A stretch of 64,000 nucleotides of DNA from the NCBI RefSeq assembly GCF_043195105.1, contig NZ_JBAFWO010000007.1. The stretch is one strand, 5' to 3'. The notes under the pieces were generated by a model. It saw only the letters and a list, made by a program, of their open reading frames with translations, searched no databases and was not told the DNA's origin. Below are positions 16,867-25,575 of the stretch, one piece after another. Each line of letters begins with the position of its first letter. The stretch's first letter is position 1. Source of the stretch: NCEH01 sp002257205. GTDB taxonomy: Bacteria; Pseudomonadota; Alphaproteobacteria; Rhizobiales; Xanthobacteraceae. Position numbers and translations under genes: made by a program.

Positions 16867-16892
16867 GCGCTCCGGCGAAAGCCGGGGCGCTT
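16867..16892 (+). terminator. Hairpin after hsp20
   Basis: A 10-bp GC-rich stem with one GU pair and a GAAA loop (16867-16876 with 16881-16890) begins 20 nt after the hsp20 stop. Only a short T pair follows. Confidence 0.5.
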
Positions 16893-16929
16893 CAGAGCAT
16901 TTCTGCGGTCCACTGAATCAATAGAGCGC

Positions 16930-16998
16930 TCGATCCCTTTGTTTTCGGGGCGTTTTCTTCAGGCGGACCGGATTTTCGTTTCGCGTGGAGACGCTTCA
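16930..16998. repeat. Degenerate copy of repeat family A
   Basis: Shares GCGTTTTCTTCA, GCG.ACCGG and a C-terminal TTTCGCGTGGAGACGC-like block with the copies at 5853 and 57409, but with several changes. The rest of the hsp20-DUF459 gap shows nothing else. Confidence 0.35.
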
Positions 16999-17072
16999 GA
17001 CGGCGGCCCGCAAGGCGCGCCGTTTTGTCATTCCCGGTTTTGTCATTCCCCGGTGTCTCATGCCGCCTTGTC

Positions 17073-18434
17073 TCATGGCGGGGAGGCCCCGGCGGGAGTG
17101 TGGTCATCCGCCGGCGGTGTCGCCACCGGGGCGGCGGCCGCGGCGGCCGTGCCGGGAGGCCAGGAATAATCGTCCGCGCGGCCGGGCACCACCGGCATGG
17201 GCGTGCCTTCCAGCAGGGCGCGCGCGGCTTCGTTCGGCTGAAGCTTCACCGCGATGGGCGTGCTCGCCGTTGCAGGGCCGCCGGCAAGGGTGCTAGCGCC
17301 GCGCGCGATGTCGCTGAGCGAGAGCGGCCCGGACCTGCCGTCCGCGCCCGGGAGTTCCTCGATTCGCGGAGCCTCGGAGAGGAAGCGCGTCAGGTCCTTC
17401 TGGGTGAAGAAGGCGAGCTTGCGCGCCCCGGCGCGGGTAAACCTGACCCCGTCGTTGAACCTCAGACGCCGCCGCTGGCCATCCACCGCCGCGCCGGAGG
17501 CGGCATATTTCCCATCATCGTCCACGAAGCCATCCCAGACCGGCGCGAATACGACCCCGGCGCGCACGGCTTGGGCCCGCAGCACATCGTTCAGCTTCTC
17601 GTAATCGGCGAACAGGGTGGGGTTCTGCACCGGCGCGAGGCCGACCAGGATGATGTTGCCCGTGCGGGCGCGCAGGGCGCCGAGCACATCGGCGACGCGC
17701 TTGGCATAGAGTTCCTGCCAGCGATCGGTCAGCGGCTCCACCTTGGTGTCGCCATCCGCGATGGGCTGAAGGTCGTTTGAGCCGAGGGCGAGGACCACGC
17801 CGTTCGGGCGCGCGGCGCCGATGGCCTCCGGCCCCCGTGTCAGCCAATCGGTGCCGCCGGGCGCTGTGGGGGCGAGAAAACCGCTTTCATCGTCGGTCAC
17901 GCCGATCACGGCGGGGCTGCTTCGGTCGGTGACATAGGTGTCCGCCAACCCCTGGGCGAGCTGGGCGGCGGTCCGGTCACCGAGAATCAGCACGAATTTG
18001 GTGGGCGGCTGCTTCTTGCCCTCCACCGCATCGGCGAGCGAGGCGTGCACCACGCCTTCCGGCTCCGGTGGCGGAGCGACCCGCTTTGGGGCGGGTGGCT
18101 GCACGGGCACGGCCTGGCGGGGCGGGGCAAACCATCCGCCGAAGAGGTTGAACGGCTGGGGAGCTCCGGCACCGGGGACTACGGCAGGCGGGCGCAGATC
18201 CTGCGCCGCCGCGGGACCGGAAAAGCCGGGGAGCGCGAGGCTCATCATCGCAAACGCCAACAGGGCAAAGACCAAGTGTGCAAAGACCCGGTTGGGAAGG
18301 GCGAAGCTCGCGCGGGCAGGGCCCGTGCCGGCGTGCCATACGGGAGCGAAGGCGGGACGCGCGCGGACCGACGTCGCCCCTGCGGCGAAGCCGGGGCGGA
18401 GCACAAGCGCGAGGTGCGGCTGCGAGCGTATCAT
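17073..18434 (-). CDS. DUF459 SGNH-like exported protein lacking the catalytic Ser and His
   Basis: The 453-residue protein has a long basic N-terminus, then a hydrophobic signal (VFALLAFAMMSLALPGF... AAAQ, about residues 52-78), a Pro-rich linker and a DUF459/SGNH domain at about residues 145-370. Block I reads LILGDRTAAQLAQGLAD, with Arg where the nucleophile Ser would be. Block III is LALGSNDLQPI with the conserved Asn. Block V is NDGVRFTRAGARKLAFF, with Arg where His would be. Relatives in Rhizobiales also often vary at these sites, so the family may bind rather than hydrolyse a cell-envelope glycan. The C-terminus is Ala/Pro-rich. It lies downstream of the ATP synthase F0 operon on the same strand. 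Confidence 0.82.
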   Translation of the reverse strand: MIRSQPHLALVLRPGFAAGATSVRARPAFAPVWHAGTGPARASFALPNRVFAHLVFALLAFAMMSLALPGFSGPAAAQDLRPPAVVPGAGAPQPFNLFGGWFAPPRQAVPVQPPAPKRVAPPPEPEGVVHASLADAVEGKKQPPTKFVLILGDRTAAQLAQGLADTYVTDRSSPAVIGVTDDESGFLAPTAPGGTDWLTRGPEAIGAARPNGVVLALGSNDLQPIADGDTKVEPLTDRWQELYAKRVADVLGALRARTGNIILVGLAPVQNPTLFADYEKLNDVLRAQAVRAGVVFAPVWDGFVDDDGKYAASGAAVDGQRRRLRFNDGVRFTRAGARKLAFFTQKDLTRFLSEAPRIEELPGADGRSGPLSLSDIARGASTLAGGPATASTPIAVKLQPNEAARALLEGTPMPVVPGRADDYSWPPGTAAAAAAPVATPPADDHTPAGASPP

Positions 18435-18799
18435 GTCTCAGGTTTGGCGCAGGAGGGCGGCTGTTTCAAGACCGCGATGCCGGCGCCGGGCCGGTGCGCC
18501 ATGCGAATCGGGCCGATGCCAATAAAAAGGCCGCCCGATGAGGCGGCCGATTCAGACGTGAAGGGCTTTCGAACGGCTTAGGCCCGGGTTGTCGCAGGAC
18601 TCCGGGTCGCGTCAGGAGTGCAGGGGCGCGCCATGAGCGCGGCGTGTGCCAGGAGTGTGGGCGTCCGGCTCAGGCTCGGCAACATTTCGGATAGCCAGAG
18701 CATTTGCGCGCCAGCGGGAAACAAGGACCCGCTCAAAGGTGCGCCTGGATCCCCATCCGGCCATTCCGGAGCCAGATCGGGGACATCCGATCCGTGAGA
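18435..18799. other. Intergenic gap between DUF459 gene and atpF
   Basis: This 365-bp gap holds a strong minus-strand terminator (18524-18548) and presumably the promoter of the DUF459 gene. I see no further gene. Confidence 0.5.
18524..18548 (-). terminator. Rho-independent terminator downstream of the F0 operon
   Basis: GGCCGCC (18529-18535) pairs with GGCGGCC (18542-18548) over a 6-nt loop, followed on the minus strand by TTTTT (18528-18524). It lies about 250 nt after the atpF stop, so the operon would have a long 3' untranslated region, or the hairpin serves a separate short transcript. Confidence 0.75.
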
Positions 18800-19291
18800 T
18801 CAGTTGAGCTTGGCCTTCACATCGGAAATCGCGCTGCCGATGAGCCGCTCGGCGAGGTTTCCGGTGACGCTGCCGGTCAACAGATGCTCGGCGGCCTTCA
18901 CGGCGGCGTCGGCGGCAAAGGCCTTGACGTCGGCCACGGCCTGGCTTTCCGCCTGGGCGATCTTGTCTTCCGCCATGCGTGTGCGGCGGGCGATGAAATC
19001 TTCCAGCTTCGCCTTGGTCTCGGCGGCGAGGCGTTCGGCCTCGGCCTTGGCGGCGGTGACGATGGATTCGGCTTCCGCCTCGGCCTCGCGCTGCTTGCGC
19101 TTATATTCGGCCACCAGCTTCTGGGCTTCTTCCTTCAGGCGCCGGGCTTCGTCCAGCTCCGCGGCGATGCGGGTGCCGCGGCTGTCGAGCGCGCCCGCGA
19201 TGGTGCGATGGACACCGGCATACAGCAGGATCGCCACGAAAACGACGAAGGCAATGGCGACCCAAAGCTCCGCGAGTTGCATCTCGTTCAT
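18800..19291 (-). CDS. atpF: ATP synthase F0 subunit b
   Basis: The 163-residue protein has one membrane helix (LWVAIAFVVFVAILLYAGV, residues 8-26) followed by a long charged helix (RIAAELDEARRLKEEAQKLVAEYKRK...), the dimeric peripheral stalk. It is the last gene of atpI-B-E-b'-b and pairs with the b' subunit as a heterodimer, as in photosynthetic and many other alphaproteobacteria. F1 genes are elsewhere. Confidence 0.95.
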   Translation of the reverse strand: MNEMQLAELWVAIAFVVFVAILLYAGVHRTIAGALDSRGTRIAAELDEARRLKEEAQKLVAEYKRKQREAEAEAESIVTAAKAEAERLAAETKAKLEDFIARRTRMAEDKIAQAESQAVADVKAFAADAAVKAAEHLLTGSVTGNLAERLIGSAISDVKAKLN

Positions 19292-19374
19292 GGCAGTCCT
19301 CGATCGCCCGTCGTCTCGATTTCAATCCCCTGAGGTGCCTGGCGCACCCCGAGGGCTCTGCTGGGTTGCTGGAT

Positions 19375-20076
19375 TCAGGCGGCCTTGCGGCTGAGCACCT
19401 GATCCACCGCGCTTTCGGTGTCCTGCTGGCCGGGCGTGGTGCCGACCAGGGTGTTCACGATGGTCTGCGCCGTGTCCACGGCAATGCCGCGCACATGGGA
19501 CAGGGCATCGGTCTTGGTGCTGGAGATGCGCGCCTCGGCCTCTTCGAGCTTCACCGTCAAGGCTGCTTCCAGGCTCTTCCGGTTGGTCTCGGTCTCGGCA
19601 TTGAGACGGTTGCGGGCCTCGCCGGCAATGGCGTTGGCCTTGCCGCGCGCTTCCGTCAGCGCCTTTTCATAGGCGATCTGCGCGGCTTCGCTTTCGGCAC
19701 GGCGCTGGGACGCCTCGGCCAGATCGCGCGCGATCCGGTCATGACGTTCCTCCAGGATCCGGCCGATCCGGGGCAAGGTGACCCGGCTCATCAGGAGATA
19801 GAGGGCGCCGAAGCTCACGGCCAGCCAAGCCAGCTGCGAGCCGAAGGTCGCGGGATTGAACGGCGGGAAGCCGCCTTTGTGCTCGCCGCCGTGCGCCGCT
19901 TCGCCGACGACCTCGGCCACATGGGCGCCGGTGGACGCGCCATGATCCTGCTGCGCCACGGCAGCTCCGGCCGGGCCGGACGAAGGTTTCGCGCTGTCCG
20001 ATGCCACCGCCGGAGCCGCCGCGAGGGCCAGTCCCATCAGTGCGGCTGCAACAGTCAGCTTCCATGTCTTGGTCAT
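19375..20076 (-). CDS. ATP synthase F0 subunit b'
   Basis: This 233-residue b-type subunit has an unusual N-terminal region: a signal-like hydrophobic stretch (KLTVAAALMGLALAAAPAVAS) and an Ala/His-rich linker to about residue 68. The normal membrane helix (FGSQLAWLAVSFGALYLLM) and stalk (RIGRILEERHDRIARDLAEASQRR...) follow. It lies between atpE and atpF, where alphaproteobacteria carry b'. The extension is seen in other Rhizobiales b' subunits and may be cleaved. Confidence 0.93.
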   Translation of the reverse strand: MTKTWKLTVAAALMGLALAAAPAVASDSAKPSSGPAGAAVAQQDHGASTGAHVAEVVGEAAHGGEHKGGFPPFNPATFGSQLAWLAVSFGALYLLMSRVTLPRIGRILEERHDRIARDLAEASQRRAESEAAQIAYEKALTEARGKANAIAGEARNRLNAETETNRKSLEAALTVKLEEAEARISSTKTDALSHVRGIAVDTAQTIVNTLVGTTPGQQDTESAVDQVLSRKAA

Positions 20077-20148
20077 GGCTCGCCCGCCCGTTTCTTGTCC
20101 ATCAGGCTCCGGGCGAAGGCCCGAAGCCGCATTTCTCTCGTGCGCGGA

Positions 20149-20376
20149 TCAGGCGACGAAGAGCAGAACCAGCGCGACGACCAGCGAGAAGATGCCGAGA
20201 CCTTCCGCGAGCGCGGCACCGATGAAGGCGCGGGCAAACTGGCCGTCGGCGGCCGACGGGTTGCGCAGGGCGCCGGAGAGGAAGTTTCCGAAAATGTTAC
20301 CGACGCCAATGCCGGCCAGGCCCATGCCCAGGCAGGCGATACCGGCGCCCAGGAACTTTGCAGCATCCGCTTCCAT
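20149..20376 (-). CDS. atpE: ATP synthase F0 subunit c
   Basis: The 75-residue proteolipid has two membrane helices (GAGIACLGMGLAGIGVGNIFG and AFIGAALAEGLGIFSLVVALVLLFVA) joined by the polar loop ALRNPSAADGQ. The proton-carrying Glu is in ALAEGLG, so the rotor is H+-type: the Gln/Ser ligands typical of Na+ c-rings are absent. Confidence 0.97.
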   Translation of the reverse strand: MEADAAKFLGAGIACLGMGLAGIGVGNIFGNFLSGALRNPSAADGQFARAFIGAALAEGLGIFSLVVALVLLFVA

Positions 20377-20435
20377 TGTTCTGCTCCTTGAAAAACACGC
20401 TTGGGTGGTATTCGGGTTGCGATGGCGGTCCGAGG

Positions 20436-21188
20436 TCAGTGCCCCGGGTGGACCGCATCGTTGAGATAGATCGAGGTGAGGACCGCAAACACATAGGCTT
20501 GCAGCACCGCGACCAGAAGCTCGAGCGCGGTGAGTGCCACGATCATGAAGAAGGGCAGGGTCGCGCCGAACATGCCGGCAATGCCCGCCGAAGACAGGCC
20601 GACGACGAAGAAGGCAAACACCTTCAGCGCGATATGGCCGGCCAGCATGTTGGCGAACAGACGCAGCGACAGGCTGATGGGGCGCGAGAGGAAGGACACC
20701 ACTTCGATCAGCACGACGAACGGGAGCAGGAAGCTCGGCACGCCCGATGGCACGAACAGGTGGAGGAAATGGGTGCCGTGGCGCCAGAAGCCGTAGATCA
20801 CCACGGTGCCGATCACCAGCAGCGCGAGCGCGGCCGTCACGATGATATGGGCGGTGATGGTGAAGGTGTAGGGCACGAGGCCGATGACATTGGCCACGAA
20901 CACAAACATGAAGAGCGAGAACACCAGCGGGAAGAACACCATGCCTTCGTTGCCGGCGGAGTCTCGAACCATCTTGGCGATGAATTCATAGCTCATCTCC
21001 GCCACCGACTGCATGCGGCCCGGCACCAGGGTGCGGCCACGCGTGGCGAAGGTGAGGAACAGGAAGATCGCCCCGACGATCCCGATCATGAAGGCGGAGG
21101 CGTTGGTGAAGGAGAACGAGACGCCGCTGACCCTCAGCAGGTCCGCGTAACGTTGCACTTCAAACTGGTGGATCGGATCAATGTTCAT
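20436..21188 (-). CDS. atpB: ATP synthase F0 subunit a
   Basis: The 250-residue integral membrane subunit forms the proton half-channels. It begins MNIDPIHQFEVQ. The essential Arg region is FLSRPISLSLRLFANMLAGHI and the C-terminal helix is ALELLVAVLQAYVFAVLTSIYLNDAVHPGH. I placed the start at the ATG at 21188, preceded by GAGG; an upstream in-frame extension to 21236 is not family-like. Confidence 0.96.
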   Translation of the reverse strand: MNIDPIHQFEVQRYADLLRVSGVSFSFTNASAFMIGIVGAIFLFLTFATRGRTLVPGRMQSVAEMSYEFIAKMVRDSAGNEGMVFFPLVFSLFMFVFVANVIGLVPYTFTITAHIIVTAALALLVIGTVVIYGFWRHGTHFLHLFVPSGVPSFLLPFVVLIEVVSFLSRPISLSLRLFANMLAGHIALKVFAFFVVGLSSAGIAGMFGATLPFFMIVALTALELLVAVLQAYVFAVLTSIYLNDAVHPGH

Positions 21189-21273
21189 CCGACTCGCCTC
21201 TGTCTCAAGCGGCTCGCGAGAGCCGTGCCAAACCAACGGCTTGCGCCGCGAAAAACGATGCGACCCCTCGGGC

Positions 21274-21660
21274 TCACGCCTTCGGGCCGCTTTTTTTGCC
21301 GGTCTCTCCCGCCGCCCGCAGCATGTTCATCACGCCGGCGCCGAAACCAACCAAAGTGAAAACAAGCATCCCCCAGGGCGCCACGTCGAAGACGGTGTCG
21401 ATGCCCCAGCCAATGAGTGCCCCCACCAGAACCCCGGCAACGAACTCCGATCCCAAACGGAAGGCCATGGCCATTCCAGAGGATGTGGACGTATCGTTCC
21501 GTGAACCCGCCGGCTGCGATTGGTCTTTCGGCCGAGCCTTGTCAAGCGCGGCATTGAGCCGCTGAAGACGCTCGGAGAGGGCAGAGTCCGCCTCTTCGTT
21601 CGCCTGCTTTCCAGGTCGTCCGTCAGGTGTCCGATGATCGGAGCCTGAACCCTCCGGCAT
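21274..21660 (-). CDS. atpI: ATP synthase accessory protein AtpI (AtpZ/AtpI-like)
   Basis: The 128-residue protein starts with a charged region (about 65 residues) and carries two membrane helices, FVAGVLVGALIGWGIDTVF and WGMLVFTLVGFGAGVMNML. The GALIGWGID and GFGAGVMN blocks are characteristic of AtpI, which assists c-ring assembly and may transport Mg2+ with AtpZ. The start is the ATG at 21660; the longer frame to 21738 would overlap the promoter. Confidence 0.88.
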   Translation of the reverse strand: MPEGSGSDHRTPDGRPGKQANEEADSALSERLQRLNAALDKARPKDQSQPAGSRNDTSTSSGMAMAFRLGSEFVAGVLVGALIGWGIDTVFDVAPWGMLVFTLVGFGAGVMNMLRAAGETGKKSGPKA

Positions 21661-21722
21661 GCTGAAAACTCCGGCTTCGAAGGAAGAAGGATCCGACGAT
21701 CTCAGCACCGAAACCGCGCCGC

Positions 21723-21751
21723 ACCATAGTTGCGCCAAAATGGGGTGTCAA
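21723..21751 (-). promoter_or_regulatory. Sigma-70 type promoter of the F0 operon
   Basis: On the minus strand TTGACA (21751-21746), a 17-bp spacer and TATGGT (21728-21723) give a near-consensus housekeeping promoter. The predicted start near 21716 leaves a leader of about 56 nt before atpI. A strikingly AT-rich stretch (21765-21794) lies just upstream, like an UP element. Confidence 0.75.
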
Positions 21752-21788
21752 GGCGAAGGTGACTATATATAAGTAATTGAAATATATA

Positions 21789-21824
21789 TAAAAAACGCGT
21801 TGTGCGACATCGTGGCCGACGCGT
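21789..21824 (-). terminator. Possible terminator of smc
   Basis: ACGCGT at 21819-21824 and again at 21795-21800 are self-complementary and can pair, followed on the minus strand by six T. The stem is short with a long loop. It starts at the smc stop. Confidence 0.4.
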
Positions 21825-24800
21825 TCAACTCACCTCGCGTAACCTCTCGGCCGCCTGGAGATCCACCGAAACGAGCCGGGAAACCCCGCGCTCCGCCATT
21901 GTGACCCCGAACAATCGATCCATATGCGCCATGGAAATGGGATTGTGGGTGATGACGAGAAAACGTGTGTCCGTGAGGCGCGTCATTTCGTCCATCAAGG
22001 CGCAGAACCGCTCCACATTGGCATCGTCCAGCGGTGCGTCCACCTCGTCGAGCACGCAGATCGGCGCGGGATTCGTCAGGAACACGGCGAAGATCAGCGC
22101 CATCGCGGTCAGCGCCTGCTCGCCGCCCGAGAGCAAAGAGAGCGTCTGCGGCTTCTTGCCGGGCGGCTTGGCGATGATGTCGAGCCCGGCTTCCAGCGGG
22201 TCTTCCGCATCCGTGAGCACCAATTGCGCTTCGCCGCCGCCGAACAGCGTGTCGAACAGCTTGCGGAAATGGCCGTCCACCACCGTGAAGGAGGCCTGGA
22301 GGCGTTCGCGCGCCTCGCGGTTCAGGCTCTGGATGCCGGCGCGCAGGCGCTTGATGGCCTCGATCAGATCGTCGCGCTCACCGGCGAGATTGCCGTGCTG
22401 GCCCTCGGCTTCCTGAAGCTCCAGTTCAGCGCGCAAATTCACCGCGCCGAGTCGTTCGCGATCGCGGCGCGCCCGCTCCAGCGCGGCCTCGATGGCGCCA
22501 AGCTCCGGCAAAGGCGCGCCGGGCTCCAGGCCGGATTGCACGCGCGCGGTCTCGGGCGGACCTTCGAGCGCGTCGGCGATCTCCCGCATCAGGTCGTCGC
22601 GCCGCTGGCGCAGGGCATCGAGCCGCGCTTCGGCGCGGGCATTTTCCTCACGCGCGGCGGACATGGCCTCAAGCGTATCGCGGGCGGCGCGGTCGGCGGC
22701 CGCTTGGGCGGCTTCGCCTTCCACCAGGCGATCGGCGGCGGCGCGGCGGGCGGCCTCCGCCTTTTCCAATTCGCCCATGAGGATGCGGCGCTGGCGGCCG
22801 AGCTCCGCCGGCGCCTCCTCGGTATCCTCCAGGGCCGCCTGCGCCTCCGCGCGACGGGCCTCCAAGGCGGCGATGCGCTCCCCGGCGCCGCCGGCCCGCT
22901 GATTCCAGGAGCGCTCCTCGGCGGCGATCGCTTCAAGCCGCCGCACGCGGGTCGAGCGCTCGCGCAAAAGCGCGGCATGGGCGGCGCGGGTTTCGGCCAA
23001 AGCGGCGCGCCCCTGGGCCGCCTGGGCACGGGCTTGGGCGAGGGCGGCTTCCACCAAGGCGGGCGAATCGAGGGCGGCGAGCTCCGATTCGGCCCGGCGC
23101 TGCGCTTCTTCGGCTTCCGCGCGGGCGGCGGCGATTCGGGTGCGGGCTTCGCCCAGCGCGGAGAGGCGCGCCATGTGCTGGGCGGCCTTGCGCTCGGCGG
23201 CGGCCTCGGCCTCGCGCGCCAGATCGGCGGCGCGCTGGGCCGTGCGCCGCGCCTCGCGCGCCTGGGCTTCCTGGGCGGCGGCGGATTTGAGGCGGGTTTC
23301 CTGGGCGGCGAGCGCCGCGCGCGCGGCATCGAGGGCGGTCCGTGCCGCATCCACCTCGGCGTGCAGATCGGCGAGGCGGTTGCGCTCGGCGAGCCGGCGC
23401 GCGGCGGCGGTGGGCGCGTCGGCGGCGGCGAGAACGCCGTCCCAGCGCCACAGGTCCCCCTCGCGCGAGACCAGCCGCTGCCCGGGCTTCAGCATCTTTT
23501 GAAGCCGCGCCCCGTCCGCGCGCGCCACGATGCCCACTTGGGCGAGCCGCCGGGCGAGGGCCGGGGCGCCGCGCACATGGGCCGCAAGGGACACCGCTTC
23601 GCCCGGCAAAGCCGGGTCGAGCGCGTCGAAATCGGCCCCGGCCCAGCGCGCCGGGGCATCCGCCGCCACCGGCAGGTCGAGATCGTCGCCGAGCGCCGCG
23701 CCGAGGGCGATTTCATAGCCCTTGTCCACATGCAGCAGGTCGGCGACCGGGGGAAAGCGGGCGTCGGAGGCTTGCAGCAGCTTTTCCAGCGTGCGCGCCT
23801 CGGCATCGAGCCGCCCGAAGGCGCGCTCCGCATCGGCGGCGCCGGGGCGCAGGGCTTCCAGGGCGCGCCGCGCGTCGGCCTGCTCGGCCTCGGCTTCGAG
23901 CGCGCTTTCCTCCGCCGCCTCCAGCCGGTCGCGGGCGATCAGCGCATCCTCGCGGCGGGCGTCCAGCAGGTCGGCGCCGGACTCCTTCATCAGCCGCTGC
24001 TCCTCCGCATCCACGGAGGCGTGCTCGGCGGCATTGCGCAGAAGGCGTGCGCGAATATCGCGCAGGTTAGTGTCCAGGGCGGTGCGGCGTGCGCCGAGGT
24101 CGGCGAAGCTGGCGGTCTGCGCCTCCAGCATCTCCTCGGCCTCGGCGAGGCGGGCCTCGGCCTCCGCCAAGGCTTCGGCGGCCTCGCTTTCCTGCATCGC
24201 GGCGTCGGCCTGCGCGTCGGCGAGCTCGGCGGCTTCCTCCGCGAGGCGGGCGAGCACGCCGGAGGCGTCGGCGGACAGCGCGTCCTCGCGCACCATGTCC
24301 TGCGTCAATTGAGCCAGGCGCCGCTCCAGATCCTGCCGGCGGGCGGCGATGCGGCTCTCTTCCTTGTCCAGTTCGCCGAGCGCGAGCGACAGGCGCTGGA
24401 GCGCGGCGGCGGCCTCCACATCGGCCTGGCGCAGGGGCGGCAATTCGTGGGCCGCGATGGCCTGGAGGCGCGCCGCCTCGGCCTGGGCACGGGTGCGCTC
24501 GGCGCTTTCGCGCACGGCGGCTTCCTGCGTGCGCTCGCCCTCCGCCAGGGTGCGCACCAATTCGCTCCAGCGCAGCCAGAACAGGGTCGCCTCGTTGCGG
24601 CGGATCTCCTCGGCCACCGCGCGATAACGCACCGCCTGCTTGGATTGCCGGCGCAGGCTCTCCACCTGGGCCGACATCTGGGTGATGACATCGTCCAGGC
24701 GCAGCAGATTCTGTTCGGCGGCCTTCAGGCGCACTTCCGCTTCGTGACGGCGCGCGTGCAGGCCGGCGACGCCGGCGGCCTCTTCCAGGATGCGCCGCCG

Positions 24801-25277
24801 GGCGGCGGGCTTGGCGCCGACGATCTCGCCGATCTGCCCCTGCCGCACCAGAGCGGGCGAGCGCGCGCCGGTGGAGGCGTCGGCAAACAGCAGATGCACG
24901 TCGCGGGCGCGCACGTCGCGGCCGTTGATTCGGTAGTGCGAACCCTGGCCGCGGTCGATCTTGCGCACCACTTCCAGATGATCGGAATCGTTGAAGCCGG
25001 CGGGCGCGGTGCGGTCGCTATTGTCGAGATGCAGCACCACTTCGGCGGTGTTGCGCGCCGGCCGGCCGGTGGTGCCGGAGAAGATGACATCGTCCATGTC
25101 ATTGGCGCGAAACGCCTTGTGCGAGCTTTCGCCCATCACCCAGCGCATCGCCTCGACCAGGTTGGACTTGCCGCAGCCGTTCGGCCCCACCACCCCGGTG
25201 AGGCCGGGCTCGATCAGCATGTCGGAGGGCTCGACGAAGGTTTTGAAGCCGACGAGCCGCAGGCGGGTGAATTTCAT
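21825..25277 (-). CDS. smc: Chromosome segregation protein SMC
   Basis: The 1150-residue protein is the condensin ATPase that organises and segregates the chromosome. The N-terminal head has Walker A GPNGCGKSN (residues 31-39). Two Ala/Arg/Glu-rich coiled coils (about 170-480 and 640-980) surround a hinge with GYEIALGAALGDDLDLPV. The C-terminal head has signature LSGGEQALTAMALI near residue 1050 and Walker B CVLDEVDAPLDDANVERF. I chose the ATG at 25277 (MKFTRLRLVGFKTF), the family N-terminus; an in-frame TTG lies 18 nt upstream. The coils are unusually Ala-rich, reflecting GC content. A parS site lies elsewhere in this window at 51432. Confidence 0.96.
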   Translation of the reverse strand: MKFTRLRLVGFKTFVEPSDMLIEPGLTGVVGPNGCGKSNLVEAMRWVMGESSHKAFRANDMDDVIFSGTTGRPARNTAEVVLHLDNSDRTAPAGFNDSDHLEVVRKIDRGQGSHYRINGRDVRARDVHLLFADASTGARSPALVRQGQIGEIVGAKPAARRRILEEAAGVAGLHARRHEAEVRLKAAEQNLLRLDDVITQMSAQVESLRRQSKQAVRYRAVAEEIRRNEATLFWLRWSELVRTLAEGERTQEAAVRESAERTRAQAEAARLQAIAAHELPPLRQADVEAAAALQRLSLALGELDKEESRIAARRQDLERRLAQLTQDMVREDALSADASGVLARLAEEAAELADAQADAAMQESEAAEALAEAEARLAEAEEMLEAQTASFADLGARRTALDTNLRDIRARLLRNAAEHASVDAEEQRLMKESGADLLDARREDALIARDRLEAAEESALEAEAEQADARRALEALRPGAADAERAFGRLDAEARTLEKLLQASDARFPPVADLLHVDKGYEIALGAALGDDLDLPVAADAPARWAGADFDALDPALPGEAVSLAAHVRGAPALARRLAQVGIVARADGARLQKMLKPGQRLVSREGDLWRWDGVLAAADAPTAAARRLAERNRLADLHAEVDAARTALDAARAALAAQETRLKSAAAQEAQAREARRTAQRAADLAREAEAAAERKAAQHMARLSALGEARTRIAAARAEAEEAQRRAESELAALDSPALVEAALAQARAQAAQGRAALAETRAAHAALLRERSTRVRRLEAIAAEERSWNQRAGGAGERIAALEARRAEAQAALEDTEEAPAELGRQRRILMGELEKAEAARRAAADRLVEGEAAQAAADRAARDTLEAMSAAREENARAEARLDALRQRRDDLMREIADALEGPPETARVQSGLEPGAPLPELGAIEAALERARRDRERLGAVNLRAELELQEAEGQHGNLAGERDDLIEAIKRLRAGIQSLNREARERLQASFTVVDGHFRKLFDTLFGGGEAQLVLTDAEDPLEAGLDIIAKPPGKKPQTLSLLSGGEQALTAMALIFAVFLTNPAPICVLDEVDAPLDDANVERFCALMDEMTRLTDTRFLVITHNPISMAHMDRLFGVTMAERGVSRLVSVDLQAAERLREVS

Positions 25278-25575
25278 TAGGGGCGGTTGTGCCAATCCCG
25301 GTGGCCTTGGTCAAACAGCGTGCCCGTCGCGCGCGCCAAGGGCAAGGCGCGCCGCCTCCGGCCGGGGCTTGCAGCCGCGATGATCCACAGCCTGGAGGTG
25401 CGCGCGCAGGTGCGCTGCTGCCCCTGGGGGAGGGGCGGCGGGCGATTTGGCGTCCGCAAGCATGGCGGCGCGCGGGATTTGCGGCTAGAAGCTCAGCGGA
25501 TGAGATTGCGTCGCGCGCCGGAACGCCCATCTAAGGGCGGAGCGAGACCCAAAAGAGTTTTCGAAGGACAGGCCC

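Noticed and set aside
21924..25280. Open frame of about 1118 codons on the plus strand
   Set aside because: It is antisense to smc. Its translation is Gly/Ala/Arg/His-rich with no domain and results from the codon bias of the real gene.
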